A DNA stretch of 64,000 nt from Pseudomonas asuensis (GTDB lineage Bacteria > Pseudomonadota > Gammaproteobacteria > Pseudomonadales > Pseudomonadaceae): positions 269,956 to 333,955 of the forward strand of contig NZ_BMNW01000007.1 in NCBI RefSeq assembly GCF_014646755.1, given 5' to 3'. Position 1 is the first letter of the stretch. Every line of letters begins with the position of its first letter. Below, piece by piece: positions 55,586 to 64,000 of the stretch. Both the position numbers and the translations under genes were made by a program. Below the pieces are notes generated by a model. The model worked only from the letters and a program-made list of their open reading frames with translations, was not told where the DNA came from and did not search any database.

Positions 55586-57616
55586 ATGAAGCAGGAATTA
55601 GATTTTCAGGTATTGTTCGAAGCGCTTCCCCATCTTGTACTGGTCCTGTCTACAGGCCCTGAATTCATCATGCTCGCAGCCAATGAAGAGCGGTTACGTG
55701 GTACGAATACCCGGCGTGAGGACTGCATAGGTCGCTCGATATTTGAGGTGTTTGGTAAAAACCCGGAGGAGCAGTCAGAGTTCGGTGCGGGGGTCTTGCG
55801 TGCTTCACTGGAGCGTGTTGTACAGACCCGAGCGCCCGATCGTATGGCCATTACTAAGTACGATATTCCACGTCCGGCAAGTGAGGGTGGAGGCTTCGAG
55901 GTACGCTACTGGAGTCCGCTCAATACGCCCGTCCTTAATGCGCAGGGTGAGGTTGTCTATATCATCCATCAGACGGAGGATGTGACCGAGCAGGTCATAG
56001 AGCAGCAACGTTCCAATTCAAGTCTTAAAGTCACAGATGAACGCTTTCGAGCCGCGCTGCTGGCATCAGAAGCGGGGATCTTTGACTGGTATATCGATGA
56101 GGATCGGCTCTACTTTGATAATGCGTTACAGCAGCTGTTCAAGCTGCCTGATGTTCTTACGCATAATGCCATTGAGCGTTTTGTTGACTATGTCCATCCG
56201 GATGATCGGGGGCAGGTGCGTTTGTCATTTGCTCAATGTGCTCAGGGACGTGATTTTGTCTTGGAGTTCCGGCTACACCGTACCGCCACCGAGCAGTGGT
56301 TGGTCTGTAAAGGTAAGGTCTTTAGAGATGCCTCAGGCAGCCCATCTTATGTAACAGGGACCTGTGTCGATATTAGTGCCCGAAAACAAGCCGAGAACAC
56401 ACTACGTGAGCTCAACGAAACCCTCGAGGCGAGGGTGGCTGCGGAGGTGGCTGAGCGCACCAAGGCAGAAGATGCGCTTCGTCAGGCTCAAAAAATGGAA
56501 GCAGTAGGCCAACTCACAGGCGGAATTGCCCATGATTTCAATAACCTTCTCACTGGAATCATTGGTAGCCTGGAGCTGATGCAGCGACGTCATAGCATGG
56601 GTGACTGCAAGGGTGATGAGCGCTATATCAACGCGGCTGTAACGTCGGCCCAACGGGCTGCGGCGCTAACCCAGCGGCTGTTAGCCTTTTCCCGCCGACA
56701 GACATTGGATCTCAAGCCCGTGGATGTCAATCAGCTGGTGGCGTCACTTGAAGACCTGCTGAGCCGAACGACCGGAGAAAATATAAAGGTTATAACTGAC
56801 TTGAGTGCAGGCTTGGCTCTCGCCTGCATGGATGCCAATCAGTTGGAAAGTGCATTGATTAACCTGATTATCAATGCACGCGATGCCATGCCAGGAGGTG
56901 GCCTGATCACGATCTCAACCGATTCTCGCCATATAAAGAGCGAGCATGAGGCTGAACTGATTGGCCTTAAGGAAGATGATTATGTGGTATTGACCGTGTC
57001 GGACACCGGTACGGGAATGACGCCTGAGATTCTGGCGAAAGTGTTCGAGCCCTTTTATACAACCAAGCCTATCGGCCAGGGGACCGGTCTTGGCCTATCC
57101 ATGGTCTATGGCTATATGAAACAGGCTAAGGGAACAGTCCAGATCGTATCAGAACCTGGGATCGGAACCAGCGTTTATTTATACATGCCTTGCTACAAAG
57201 GTGGCGCCAGTACGCTTCCAGGTACGACCACCGAAGCATCGCCCTTGGGGTCAGGTGAGACTGTTCTGGTGGTTGAGGACGAGTCTGTGGTTCGCTCATT
57301 GATCGTCGAAGTATTAGATGAGTTAGGCTATCAAACGCTTGAAGCGGCAGATGCTCAGGAAGCTATCCCATTATTAGAAGGTAATCATGAAATCGATCTG
57401 ATGATTACTGACGTAGGACTTCCAGGCATGAATGGGCGTCAGCTCGCTGATTTTGCCCGATTAAGCCGTCCTGAATTAAAGGTCCTCTTTGCTACAGGGT
57501 ATGCGGAAGGTTCCAACGTAAGCGGTTACTTAGCGCCAAACATGGAGATCATTACCAAGCCTTTTGCGATTGATGCGCTTGCTAATAAGATCAATGCGAT
57601 GCTTAAAGCCTCTTAG
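55586..57616 (+). CDS. Cytoplasmic PAS-PAS hybrid histidine kinase with receiver
   Basis: The product has about 676 residues and no membrane helix. Order of domains: PAS (about 5-140, FEALPHLVLVLSTGPEFIML), PAS_3-like (about 160-270), a short coiled coil (ELNETLEARVAAEVAERTKA), and a HisKA domain of the GGIAHDFNNLL class with the His near residue 316. The ATPase domain follows (NLIINARDAMPGGG; SDTGTGM; GTGLGLSMVYG), then a receiver (about 560-672) with Asp near 609 in LMITDVGLPG. This architecture is common in pseudomonads and signals through an internal phosphorelay. The partner is unknown. GTG codons at 55574 and 55583 are alternative starts. Confidence 0.92.
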   Translation: MKQELDFQVLFEALPHLVLVLSTGPEFIMLAANEERLRGTNTRREDCIGRSIFEVFGKNPEEQSEFGAGVLRASLERVVQTRAPDRMAITKYDIPRPASEGGGFEVRYWSPLNTPVLNAQGEVVYIIHQTEDVTEQVIEQQRSNSSLKVTDERFRAALLASEAGIFDWYIDEDRLYFDNALQQLFKLPDVLTHNAIERFVDYVHPDDRGQVRLSFAQCAQGRDFVLEFRLHRTATEQWLVCKGKVFRDASGSPSYVTGTCVDISARKQAENTLRELNETLEARVAAEVAERTKAEDALRQAQKMEAVGQLTGGIAHDFNNLLTGIIGSLELMQRRHSMGDCKGDERYINAAVTSAQRAAALTQRLLAFSRRQTLDLKPVDVNQLVASLEDLLSRTTGENIKVITDLSAGLALACMDANQLESALINLIINARDAMPGGGLITISTDSRHIKSEHEAELIGLKEDDYVVLTVSDTGTGMTPEILAKVFEPFYTTKPIGQGTGLGLSMVYGYMKQAKGTVQIVSEPGIGTSVYLYMPCYKGGASTLPGTTTEASPLGSGETVLVVEDESVVRSLIVEVLDELGYQTLEAADAQEAIPLLEGNHEIDLMITDVGLPGMNGRQLADFARLSRPELKVLFATGYAEGSNVSGYLAPNMEIITKPFAIDALANKINAMLKAS

Positions 57617-57734
57617 GCTATTTGCCTAGCACTGTTTTTCTTATGTTTAGGTTGCTTCAATGAACTAACGCTCATAGGTATTACCTGTGCTTGTAAGCCT
57701 CATAGATAGCTGTTCAGTTCTTCTGGTGAAAAGA

Positions 57735-57764
57735 TCAGGGGCCGTCTATCAAGACGACCCCTGA
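57735..57764. terminator. Bidirectional hairpin between the hybrid kinase and the GH5 gene
   Basis: TCAGGGGCCGTCT and AGACGACCCCTGA pair with one mismatch around a 4-base loop. The hairpin is placed between two convergent stops. Confidence 0.8.
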
Positions 57765-57785
57765 GTCACTTATAAGCTTAAGCGC

Positions 57786-59528
57786 TTAGTTGGCTAGCAC
57801 CGCTAGCGTTTTCGGATATCCCACCACCGAGCCACTTACGGCAGCGCCGTCGAGGTAAACCCCTAGGTTTTTACCTGCCTGGACATAGGTGATTTTGCGG
57901 ACCTCACCATTGGCCAGGCGTACCGATGCACCCACTTTGAATGCAGCCTGATTAGCTGCCGTTGCAGGGATCGAGAAGCCTGGTTTCTTGCGATACACTC
58001 CGCTCAGCCAATCCGTGTTGGTAAAGTCATTGACCGTACTGATGGCTACCACTGCTGACACGGGAGTCAGCTTATTGGGATAGCCCACAGCAGAGCCATT
58101 GACTGGAGCCCCCTCAAGATACACAGCCATGTTTGTACCGATATGAACATGAGTGATCTTGCGGACTTCACCATTGGCCAGACGTACTGAGGCACCTACT
58201 GTAAATGCAGCTTTGTTAGCAGCGCTTGCAGGGATCGAAACACCGGGTTTCTTGCGGTAAACGCCATTGAGCCAGTCAGCGTTGGTAAAGTTATTGATTA
58301 CGCTACCCACTGCATTGTCGATCGCTGTAACAGGCGTCGTGGTTACTGGGGCCGTCGGTGGTACTGGTACCGAAGGCGACGGTGTTGTTGAGGAACCAGT
58401 ACCTGCAGACGGTGCGTTTGCAACCGGAGTTGTACCTGTCGAAGGCGTGGACGCCGGCGGAGTAGTGGGAACGCTTGCCTTCTTCGGACCAAAATCCGTA
58501 CAGCTAGTGTTGTCCATGTACTTCTTGAGAGTCGGCCACTGCGGACGTTCTACACCATTGATAGGCTCAACCGACATGAAGTAGTTGCCCCAGCCTGGGC
58601 CTGCTGCCCAATAGGAAGCTGGTACGCAATTCTCCTTCAGGTACGCCAGCATGTTGTCCATCAGGATGTTCCAGCGTGGGTTGTTATCCGGTACACCAAA
58701 CTCACCGATGTAGCCACGCTGACCATGCTTTTTCAGCCACTCCACAAAAGGCTTGACCCGGTTGACGCCATACATCACGTCAAGCTTGTTAACGTCCACA
58801 TCGCCATAGCTGCCGCCCGCGTTCTCATCAAAATAAGAGTGCGCCGAGAAGATGATGTTGTTGGACGGGTCCTTCAGGTTCAGCAGGGGATCGTTCCACT
58901 CTGCCCAACGGGTCGCGCTCGACCAGCCGTTACCTTCCACAATGATTGGGCGCGTCTTGTCTACTGCACGCACGCCGTTGATACCGTACTGGGCAGCCGT
59001 TGCCCAATAGGCCAGTGCGCCGTTGGGCTCGTTCATGATGTCATAGGCGTACAGCGCGGGCTGTTTGCTCCACTGCTGCGCGATCTTGGTCATGATCTCC
59101 TGGTAGCGCGCATAGGGGACGCTACTGGTACCAATCACTTGTCCGCGATAACGCGCATAGTTATGCAGGTCAAGGATGATCTTGATGTTGTGCTTTTGGG
59201 CGTAGCCAAACGTACGGTCGATCAGGGCTACATAGGTAGGATCCAGTGGTCCACCCAGCTTGGGCTGTAAGCGCTCCCAGATAATGGGAAAGCGAAACGT
59301 CTTGATGCCCCGGGCGCTCCACTGCTGGAAATACGACTCGATCGGGAAAATGTAGTTGGTACCATTGATGCCAGGAAGCACATGAGGCGCAAATCCCGCA
59401 CCGGAGAGGTTAAGGCTCACCAGGTCAATGGGTTCCGCCTGTGCCGCTGTGCCGCCGAAGGCTAGGCCTGCCAAAAGAGGCAGGGTCTTGAAAAAACGCT
59501 TGGGGGAAAAAAGAGACATACTCACCAT
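57786..59528 (-). CDS. Secreted GH5-family glycosidase with two C-terminal repeat domains
   Basis: The 580-residue product has a signal peptide (KTLPLLAGLAFGGTAAQA, cleavage near 31) and a GH5 barrel at about 36-345. The catalytic acid is Glu167 (DIMNEPNG) and the nucleophile Glu276 (YIGEFGVP). A Pro/Thr/Ser linker (about 350-405) leads to two copies of an approximately 75-residue unit (411-488 and 499-574). Both hold N-FTN-DWL-GVYRKKPG, VGASVRLANGEVRKIT and VGYP. The catalytic part is of the cellulase/endoglucanase type. The repeats resemble no carbohydrate-binding family I can name but sit where binding modules usually are. The gene is single; an ATG at 59519 is an alternative start. Confidence 0.9.
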   Translation of the reverse strand: MVSMSLFSPKRFFKTLPLLAGLAFGGTAAQAEPIDLVSLNLSGAGFAPHVLPGINGTNYIFPIESYFQQWSARGIKTFRFPIIWERLQPKLGGPLDPTYVALIDRTFGYAQKHNIKIILDLHNYARYRGQVIGTSSVPYARYQEIMTKIAQQWSKQPALYAYDIMNEPNGALAYWATAAQYGINGVRAVDKTRPIIVEGNGWSSATRWAEWNDPLLNLKDPSNNIIFSAHSYFDENAGGSYGDVDVNKLDVMYGVNRVKPFVEWLKKHGQRGYIGEFGVPDNNPRWNILMDNMLAYLKENCVPASYWAAGPGWGNYFMSVEPINGVERPQWPTLKKYMDNTSCTDFGPKKASVPTTPPASTPSTGTTPVANAPSAGTGSSTTPSPSVPVPPTAPVTTTPVTAIDNAVGSVINNFTNADWLNGVYRKKPGVSIPASAANKAAFTVGASVRLANGEVRKITHVHIGTNMAVYLEGAPVNGSAVGYPNKLTPVSAVVAISTVNDFTNTDWLSGVYRKKPGFSIPATAANQAAFKVGASVRLANGEVRKITYVQAGKNLGVYLDGAAVSGSVVGYPKTLAVLAN

Positions 59529-60075
59529 ACTGCTCTGCTAGTGATGGGTGTGCGTCTGCCCTTCCTTAGAAATGACGTTAAACCCGAAATAAATGTGTGG
59601 TGAAAATTTAAAAACACCGATGTCGCGCTTCCTGACGCCGCTAAGGAACTAACAAGACGTGTGCCAAAATCTATACATAAAAAGAAACATTTAGGATTAA
59701 AGTCCTAATAGCTTTACTGAATCGTTCTGCGACAAGGGTTCAGTAGGAGATAACCGTTCGTCGGTATAGGGTTTAGCCAAGCCAGGTGTTCAGTGCACTT
59801 GGCACGGAAAAGTTAGAAAGCCAAAAAGCTGACTTTTAAGCGCACAGGATTCCTTATCCTGAGGGCTGGCCAAGGTTTGTTGAAGAGACAGTTCAGGGTG
59901 CTTGTAAAGAGAAGGTGAAGTTGCCTAAGTCGAGCTTTATTTTTTCAGAGCAAAGCAACTTTTTATGCGGCGTCTGTCCTAGTAGCTAGCGGCGAGTAAC
60001 TAATTTCTATCTATTGAAAATAGGCATAGCAAAAGCCGCCAAGGGAATGGATAACTTCAATAGAGGCTAAGAATA
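59529..60075. other. Intergenic stretch upstream of the GH5 gene
   Basis: About 550 bases with an AT-rich middle. It must contain the GH5 promoter; no gene or repeat was recognised. Confidence 0.4.
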
Positions 60076-60216
60076 ATGACAACGACCCTCCAGCAGCGCC
60101 GCGAACAGTTAAATGTCCTTATGCAAGAGTATCAAACCAGAGCGAAGGCCTTAGGCATTCACTTTGATTTGAAAAAAGCAAAGCTTGCCGCTCGAAGGCA
60201 AGTGCTGGGAAATTGA
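60076..60216 (+). CDS. Small helical hypothetical protein (46 aa)
   Basis: GAGG nine bases before the ATG and normal codon use support this frame, which encodes MTTTLQQRREQLNVLMQEYQ and then TRAKALGIHFDLKKAKLAAR up to RQVLGN. The protein is basic and fully helical in appearance. The role is unknown. It lies in an otherwise empty region. Confidence 0.5.
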   Translation: MTTTLQQRREQLNVLMQEYQTRAKALGIHFDLKKAKLAARRQVLGN

Positions 60217-60300
60217 GTTGTTGGAAACCGCAAGGCTAGGAAAGTCATGAGTCAGAAGGAGGGCAGCTATCAAGATTGATTGAAGCCGCCTTTCGCAACA

Positions 60301-60342
60301 CGATGAGGGTGTAAGTTAGCAAAATGACTTACACCCTCATCG
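60301..60342. repeat. Perfect 16-base inverted repeat (strong hairpin)
   Basis: CGATGAGGGTGTAAGT and ACTTACACCCTCATCG are exact complements separated by ten bases. No T-tract follows, so it is not a standard terminator; it lies about 85 bases after the 46-codon gene. Confidence 0.85.
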
Positions 60343-60691
60343 CCTCTGGATAGGCCTTCACTGAATTTTTGACAGCGAGCATCTAATCCGAGCTCTCTGC
60401 TCGTTCATCAACGTGTAGCGTTCAGCGCCGTTCTGAACTACGAAACGTTACACAAGCGACCGGATAGCCGAATCGTTGCTATTACAAAAAAGAAAACCGT
60501 TTAGAGGTCGTTTCTAATTGATCGCTCTCACACCTCTATAGCCGTGATTTACATTAGGCTCGATGCCACCGCTACTGCTGTTGAGCACCATCCACGATAG
60601 TTGATCAACTTATCTGTCGGACTCTGTTGCTAGTCTATCAATCTGGTCTTTAATTAGCCTAGCCAGCTAATGATTTTGGACACAGCTTAAT

Positions 60692-60883
60692 ATGCAGGCT
60701 CGTAGAAAACCTTCCAGTTCTAAGCAAGCCCTTAGGCTAGGCTTGATTGCATTAGGAGCAGCTTCACTTCCCCTCTGTTATCTAATCGCAGCGCAGGATA
60801 GTGGTTATGAACATAAAGGTATTTTAACGTTTTTTTCGCTTATCCCCTTTTTCCTGTTCTTTCTTTTTTGTTTGATCCGCTAA
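60692..60883 (+). CDS. Small membrane protein (63 aa)
   Basis: The frame encodes MQARRKPSSSKQALRLGLIA and two hydrophobic segments (LGLIALGAASLPLCYLIAA; ILTFFSLIPFFLFFLFCLIR). The basic N terminus fits a cytoplasmic start with both helices spanning the inner membrane. The ribosome site is weak. No known family. Confidence 0.45.
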   Translation: MQARRKPSSSKQALRLGLIALGAASLPLCYLIAAQDSGYEHKGILTFFSLIPFFLFFLFCLIR

Positions 60884-61426
60884 GAGCCTACGGTGGGTAA
60901 TGCCAGAGCAGCATCGGGGCGCATTTATAGCCTGTAGGCTTTCATTGCTAGAGTGCTTTTATCGCCTAACAAGGTTGAACTGATAACAAAGCTGGATAGG
61001 AAAGCAGCAAAGAACAAACAGCTTTTGCTGTTTCCATTGGATTTGGCGGTTTGCTTTATTACCTGTCTGATGTGTCGATATATTCAGGTGGCATTCGGAT
61101 TCCCGTGCTATTTGCTATTAGCACGGCTTAAAACAATGGCATGTGGCCATGTCTTGTAGATTGGCACACGTACCAACGATACACGCGGGTAGGGCGGGAA
61201 GGTATTTTAGGGCACCAAGAATTACAGCATTACTACCCCTTGGTTTTCCATGGGGTGATTTCAGTCAGTGGCCTTATACGTCTTTGGAAACCCACTTTGA
61301 CCTGCTTCTGCTGTACTGACGTCGAACGCATGCACAGCGTTATAAAAACTAAATATGCTTACATAGCCTTTAAAGGTTACTAAAGGACCGCTACTGAAAG
61401 CAGCTAGACGTTAGAAGGCGATAATG
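60884..61426. other. Intergenic stretch
   Basis: Overlapping rightward frames at 60953-61159 and 61141-61383 have no ribosome site or family signal and are left out. Nothing else was seen. Confidence 0.4.
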
Positions 61427-62332
61427 TCACTGGTTTTCAGCCGGATCGGGCGTGAGCCTTTCTAATTTAGGCCATATCCAATCCACAAATGTTCTCACGC
61501 GCGGTGAAAGCTGCAAAGCATGGGGATAGACCAGATGGATGGGTATATCCGTGGGTTCGAAATCTTTAAGGATTCTGACCAAGCTACCATTAGCAAGCTC
61601 ATCGGCCACCTGATAATGCATCAATCGCGTAACACCTAAACCTTGCATGCAGGCCAGGCTAGCGGCTCGAATCTGGTTGCACACCAGCCGCGGCGTAATC
61701 TGTTCAACCAGCTCTTTTCCGTCGTGTCGGTAATACCATTGCCGGCCTTGCGAGGCTAACGAGATGCACGAGTGCTCTCGCAGGGCTTGCGGGCTATCAA
61801 GAGCGGAGGAGGTGCAAAGGTAATCAGGGCTGGCGCAGGTTATGAGTCGGGTGACGCCTATCTTCCGCGCTACCATTGTTGAGTCACGAAGGTGCCCGAT
61901 ACGTACGGCAAGATCCAGGCGCTCATCGAGCAAGGGGACTATCTCATCGCTTAGCGTCAGCTCAGCGCCCATTTCTTCGTGATCTTTAAGAAAGGCGTTT
62001 ACAAGGGGCGCTACATAACGTTGTCCGAACTCAACAGGTGCTGTTACTCGGAGCATGCCGCGAACGATACCATCGCGAGCCTCCAGTCGGCGCTCTATAT
62101 CGTCGAAGTCTTCGAGCATGCGACGGCTCCAGGCTAAATACTCCTCACCTTCAACGGTGAGAGCCATGCGTCGAGTGTTGCGGTTCAATAAGCGAACCCC
62201 CAGGTAGCGCTCCAATGCCGCTAACGAACGTACAAGCGAGGCTACAGACTGGCCTGTTGCATCAGCTGCTGAACTCAAGCTTCCGCTTTCAACAATCCGA
62301 ATGAAATTGGCCATTGCCTTGAGTCTGTCCAT
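61427..62332 (-). CDS. LysR-family regulator, divergent from the VOC-GST pair
   Basis: CGAAGGTGG before the ATG at 62332 decides the start and gives 301 residues. The winged helix is clear (MANFIRIVESGSLSSAADAT, then RLLNRNTRRMALTVEGEEYL). The effector domain begins GMLRVTAPVEFGQRYVAPLV. It is of the AaeR/DmlR-like subgroup, like the one at 23582. The 113-base spacer with the VOC gene should hold both promoters. Confidence 0.92.
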   Translation of the reverse strand: MDRLKAMANFIRIVESGSLSSAADATGQSVASLVRSLAALERYLGVRLLNRNTRRMALTVEGEEYLAWSRRMLEDFDDIERRLEARDGIVRGMLRVTAPVEFGQRYVAPLVNAFLKDHEEMGAELTLSDEIVPLLDERLDLAVRIGHLRDSTMVARKIGVTRLITCASPDYLCTSSALDSPQALREHSCISLASQGRQWYYRHDGKELVEQITPRLVCNQIRAASLACMQGLGVTRLMHYQVADELANGSLVRILKDFEPTDIPIHLVYPHALQLSPRVRTFVDWIWPKLERLTPDPAENQ

Positions 62333-62445
62333 TACCACCTTCGATCTGTGCAATTCATGCATAAGTATTGTCAGGTTCGCGGCATAGGTGAAACAGATGG
62401 ATCAGTAGAGACTTAAGCACCTGATGCCAACTGGAGCTTCAACAG

Positions 62446-62874
62446 ATGAGCCAACGACCAAGCCCTGCTCGGATTCTCTCATACGATCACATTGGAATTC
62501 GTGTCAGCGAGAAAACCCGTGCGATGGCTTTTTACCAAGCGCTAGGATTTGTGGAGACCGCCTGTTTTCCGCTGAGTGAGGCCAATGAAATGCTCAGCCC
62601 GGATGGGGTACGTATAAATTTGATCTTCAATGGTACTCGCGTACCCAATGCTCACAACGTTCTGCTGGATAACCCAGTAAAGCTGCCTGGCGTAACGCAT
62701 CCTGCTTTCATTGTGGATGATCTTGGTGCACTACAAGTGTGGCTGGGCGAGCAGGGGATCGTTATCACAGAGGGGCCGCATCCTATCGGCCCTAGACGAG
62801 TTGCGATATTCATTCGCGATCCCGACGGTAATGTTCTTGAGTTCAATCAGCTCGTTGAAGGAGATGCACAATGA
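62446..62874 (+). CDS. VOC-family protein (glyoxalase-like)
   Basis: The 142-residue protein has the paired beta-alpha-beta-beta-beta fold. His15 in SYDHIGIRV and Glu in NVLEFNQLV (near 134) are at metal-ligand positions. FIRDPDGNVLEF is the usual ending. GGAG lies nine bases before the ATG. The stop overlaps the start of the GST gene (ATGA), so the two are coupled. A glyoxalase-like dioxygenase or isomerase paired with a GST suggests handling of an aromatic or electrophilic compound; this is inference. Confidence 0.9.
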   Translation: MSQRPSPARILSYDHIGIRVSEKTRAMAFYQALGFVETACFPLSEANEMLSPDGVRINLIFNGTRVPNAHNVLLDNPVKLPGVTHPAFIVDDLGALQVWLGEQGIVITEGPHPIGPRRVAIFIRDPDGNVLEFNQLVEGDAQ

Positions 62875-63458
62875 AATTGTACGATCTGGACGCGTCTGGG
62901 AACTGCTATAAAGTCAGGCTCTTTGCATCTTTGGCTAACATTGAACTGGAAAGGATTCCAGTGGATTTCCTGAGCGGAGCACATAAACAACCACCACTTT
63001 CTCTACTCAATCCGTTGGGCCAGCTGCCTATCTTGGAGGACGGAACACATGTTCTCAGAGACTCGCAGGCCATTCTGGTATACCTCGCCGGCCTATACGG
63101 CGGTCTGGCATGGTGGCCAGCTCATCCACAGGGTCAGGCTGAGATTGTTCAATGGCTTTCTTTTGCCGCCAATGAGGTTCAGCACAGCCTTTGTGCCGCA
63201 CGGTTAGTGGAAAAATTTGGATATGCGCTGGATAAATCGCAGGCGCTTGCCAAGTCCACCATAACGCTCTCTATACTTGATGGGCACTTGGAGCACAATC
63301 ATTGGCTTGCAATGGGCCGACCCACCATTGCCGATTGTGCGGTCTATCCCTACGTCGTGCTGGCGCCAGAGGGGGACGTCGATCTTAAGCCCTATAGCCA
63401 TATCATACGTTGGATCAATCGGGTAGAAGAGCTGCCCGGCTATCTGCAAAAACCCTGA
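62871..63458 (+). CDS. Glutathione S-transferase
   Basis: The 195-residue protein starts MKLYDLDASGNCYKVRLFAS, where Ser9/Asn11/Cys12 is the usual catalytic region. It continues with NPLGQLPILEDG (cis-Pro) and LRDSQAILVYLA (glutathione site). The all-helical domain contains RPTIADCAVYPYV, the conserved N-capping box. It overlaps the VOC gene by four bases and is the second gene of that operon. The substrate is unknown. Confidence 0.92.
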   Translation: MKLYDLDASGNCYKVRLFASLANIELERIPVDFLSGAHKQPPLSLLNPLGQLPILEDGTHVLRDSQAILVYLAGLYGGLAWWPAHPQGQAEIVQWLSFAANEVQHSLCAARLVEKFGYALDKSQALAKSTITLSILDGHLEHNHWLAMGRPTIADCAVYPYVVLAPEGDVDLKPYSHIIRWINRVEELPGYLQKP

Positions 63459-63811
63459 TCAGCTTATTCTGAGCGATGAAGCAGGCAGTTTTCTACTGCT
63501 AGCCAGCGCACCCGTTGCATGCAGTGGCTCCGCCAGCGGTATGTTGGATACTACCTGCTGGCAGGGCTATGCGATCGGTGCCGTGCTAGCTGCCCCTAAG
63601 CGTGTCCGTATCACCAAATAAAGAGAGGCGTGGGTAGGAGCAAGCCTTGCATTAGCACTGATCAGTGCTATTCGCCAAATCACGTTACATCGCAAGTCCT
63701 GGATAAACTGCATACCGTGACGTTGGCCGGGCTGGTGTAGCAAGGTCACTGCGACCCGTAGTGAACCCGAACCCTATTACCGGCCGCAGATACCTGAAAA
63801 GGTGTGTTTGA
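63459..63811. other. Intergenic stretch with a possible remnant frame
   Basis: One phase is open and protein-like without a start (LILSDEAGSFLLLASAPVAC, ending at a TAA near 63620); it may be a gene remnant, but no family was recognised. Other frames here are not convincing. Confidence 0.35.
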
Positions 63812-63896
63812 TCATAGTAGGCAAACGGCAGGATGTACCCTGTTTCGCCCTTGCTTCTTGGCAACATACAAGGCTTCGTCAGCTACCTTCAACAAA
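63812..63896 (-). pseudogene. C-terminal remnant of a GGDEF (diguanylate cyclase) gene cut by an IS
   Basis: The minus strand from 63896 reads LLKVADEALYVAKKQGRNRV and ends HPAVCLL-stop at 63812. This is the final helix and tail of a GGDEF domain (ADxALYxAKxxGRNRV is the hallmark). The frame is broken exactly where the IS end begins, so the cyclase gene has been split by insertion; the remainder should lie beyond the element. Confidence 0.78.
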
Positions 63897-64000
63897 TGAA
63901 CTGACCCCCGAATGTTGGACACAACCTTCGAGGGTTCTTTATGGCGAAGTACTCGCTTCAGTTCAAACTCATGGTCATTCGCGATTATCTGGAAAGCGCT
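63897..64000 (+). mobile_element. IS3-family insertion sequence, left end (continues past the window)
   Basis: The segment starts TGAACTGACCCCCGAATGTT, a TG-beginning terminal repeat of the IS3 type. A transposase start follows 44 bases later. Only the first 104 bases are in the window. Confidence 0.78.
63941..64000 (+). CDS. IS3-family transposase OrfA, first 20 codons
   Basis: The frame from the ATG at 63941 reads MAKYSLQFKLMVIRDYLESA, the opening of the helix-turn-helix OrfA of IS3-family elements (IS150-like). It runs off the window. Confidence 0.78.
   Translation, partial: MAKYSLQFKLMVIRDYLESA

Overview
This window looks like a chromosomal segment of a Pseudomonas-type gammaproteobacterium of moderate GC. 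The reasons are a guanidinobutyrase that matches my memory of the Pseudomonas enzyme, a BdlA-like PAS-PAS chemoreceptor, an RND efflux operon, many LysR regulators, and attC sites of the kind known from Pseudomonas chromosomal integrons. I made these assignments by reading sequence and motifs; no database was searched.

Layout. 1-5.7 kb holds the start of a KaiC-like ATPase (cut by the window edge), two secreted glycosidases (GH43 with a ricin-type lectin domain, and GH128) and small proteins. 6.1-10.8 kb holds phosphoglucomutase (pgm), a periplasmic STN-domain protein and a NarL-type two-component pair. 10.8-16.5 kb is a tripartite RND efflux operon read leftwards. 17.0-21.8 kb is an array of promoterless gene cassettes separated by attC recombination sites, with no integrase in view (a CALIN); its right end is decaying. 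21.9-29.1 kb holds regulators, an Old Yellow Enzyme, an orphan ParA with a small upstream gene, a nitroreductase pseudogene carrying a 136-bp MITE, a VOC protein and a soluble PAS-PAS chemoreceptor. 29.8-32.7 kb has a GH3 glucosidase and a HAD phosphatase. 32.9-36.0 kb is a hybrid histidine kinase broken by one missing base. A second MITE copy lies at 36.4 kb, flanked by CTAG target duplications.

38.7-44.8 kb is a leftward catabolic cluster: guanidinobutyrase, a SnoaL-like protein, an NCS1 permease, a sodium/solute symporter and an aldehyde dehydrogenase. Together they could take up and degrade a guanidino compound or its polyamine-type precursor. 45.6-48.0 kb carries two unusually long curlin-repeat (functional amyloid) proteins in tandem, with no csg export or nucleation genes beside them. 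48.2-57.6 kb has an SDR/LysR divergent pair, a threonine-rich leader with an attenuator-like terminator ahead of a cysteine hydrolase, a DUF998 membrane protein, a GST and a second hybrid kinase. 57.8-59.5 kb is a secreted GH5 enzyme with two copies of an unassigned C-terminal repeat. The right end has a LysR / VOC-GST divergent unit. Last comes a GGDEF gene cut by an IS3-family element that runs off the window.

The least ordinary parts are the cassette array with its decaying tail, the twin long curlins, the MITE pair, the threonine-rich attenuator and the GH5 C-terminal repeats. Four glycosidases with export signals (GH43, GH128, GH3, GH5) scattered along the window suggest growth on plant or microbial polysaccharides.
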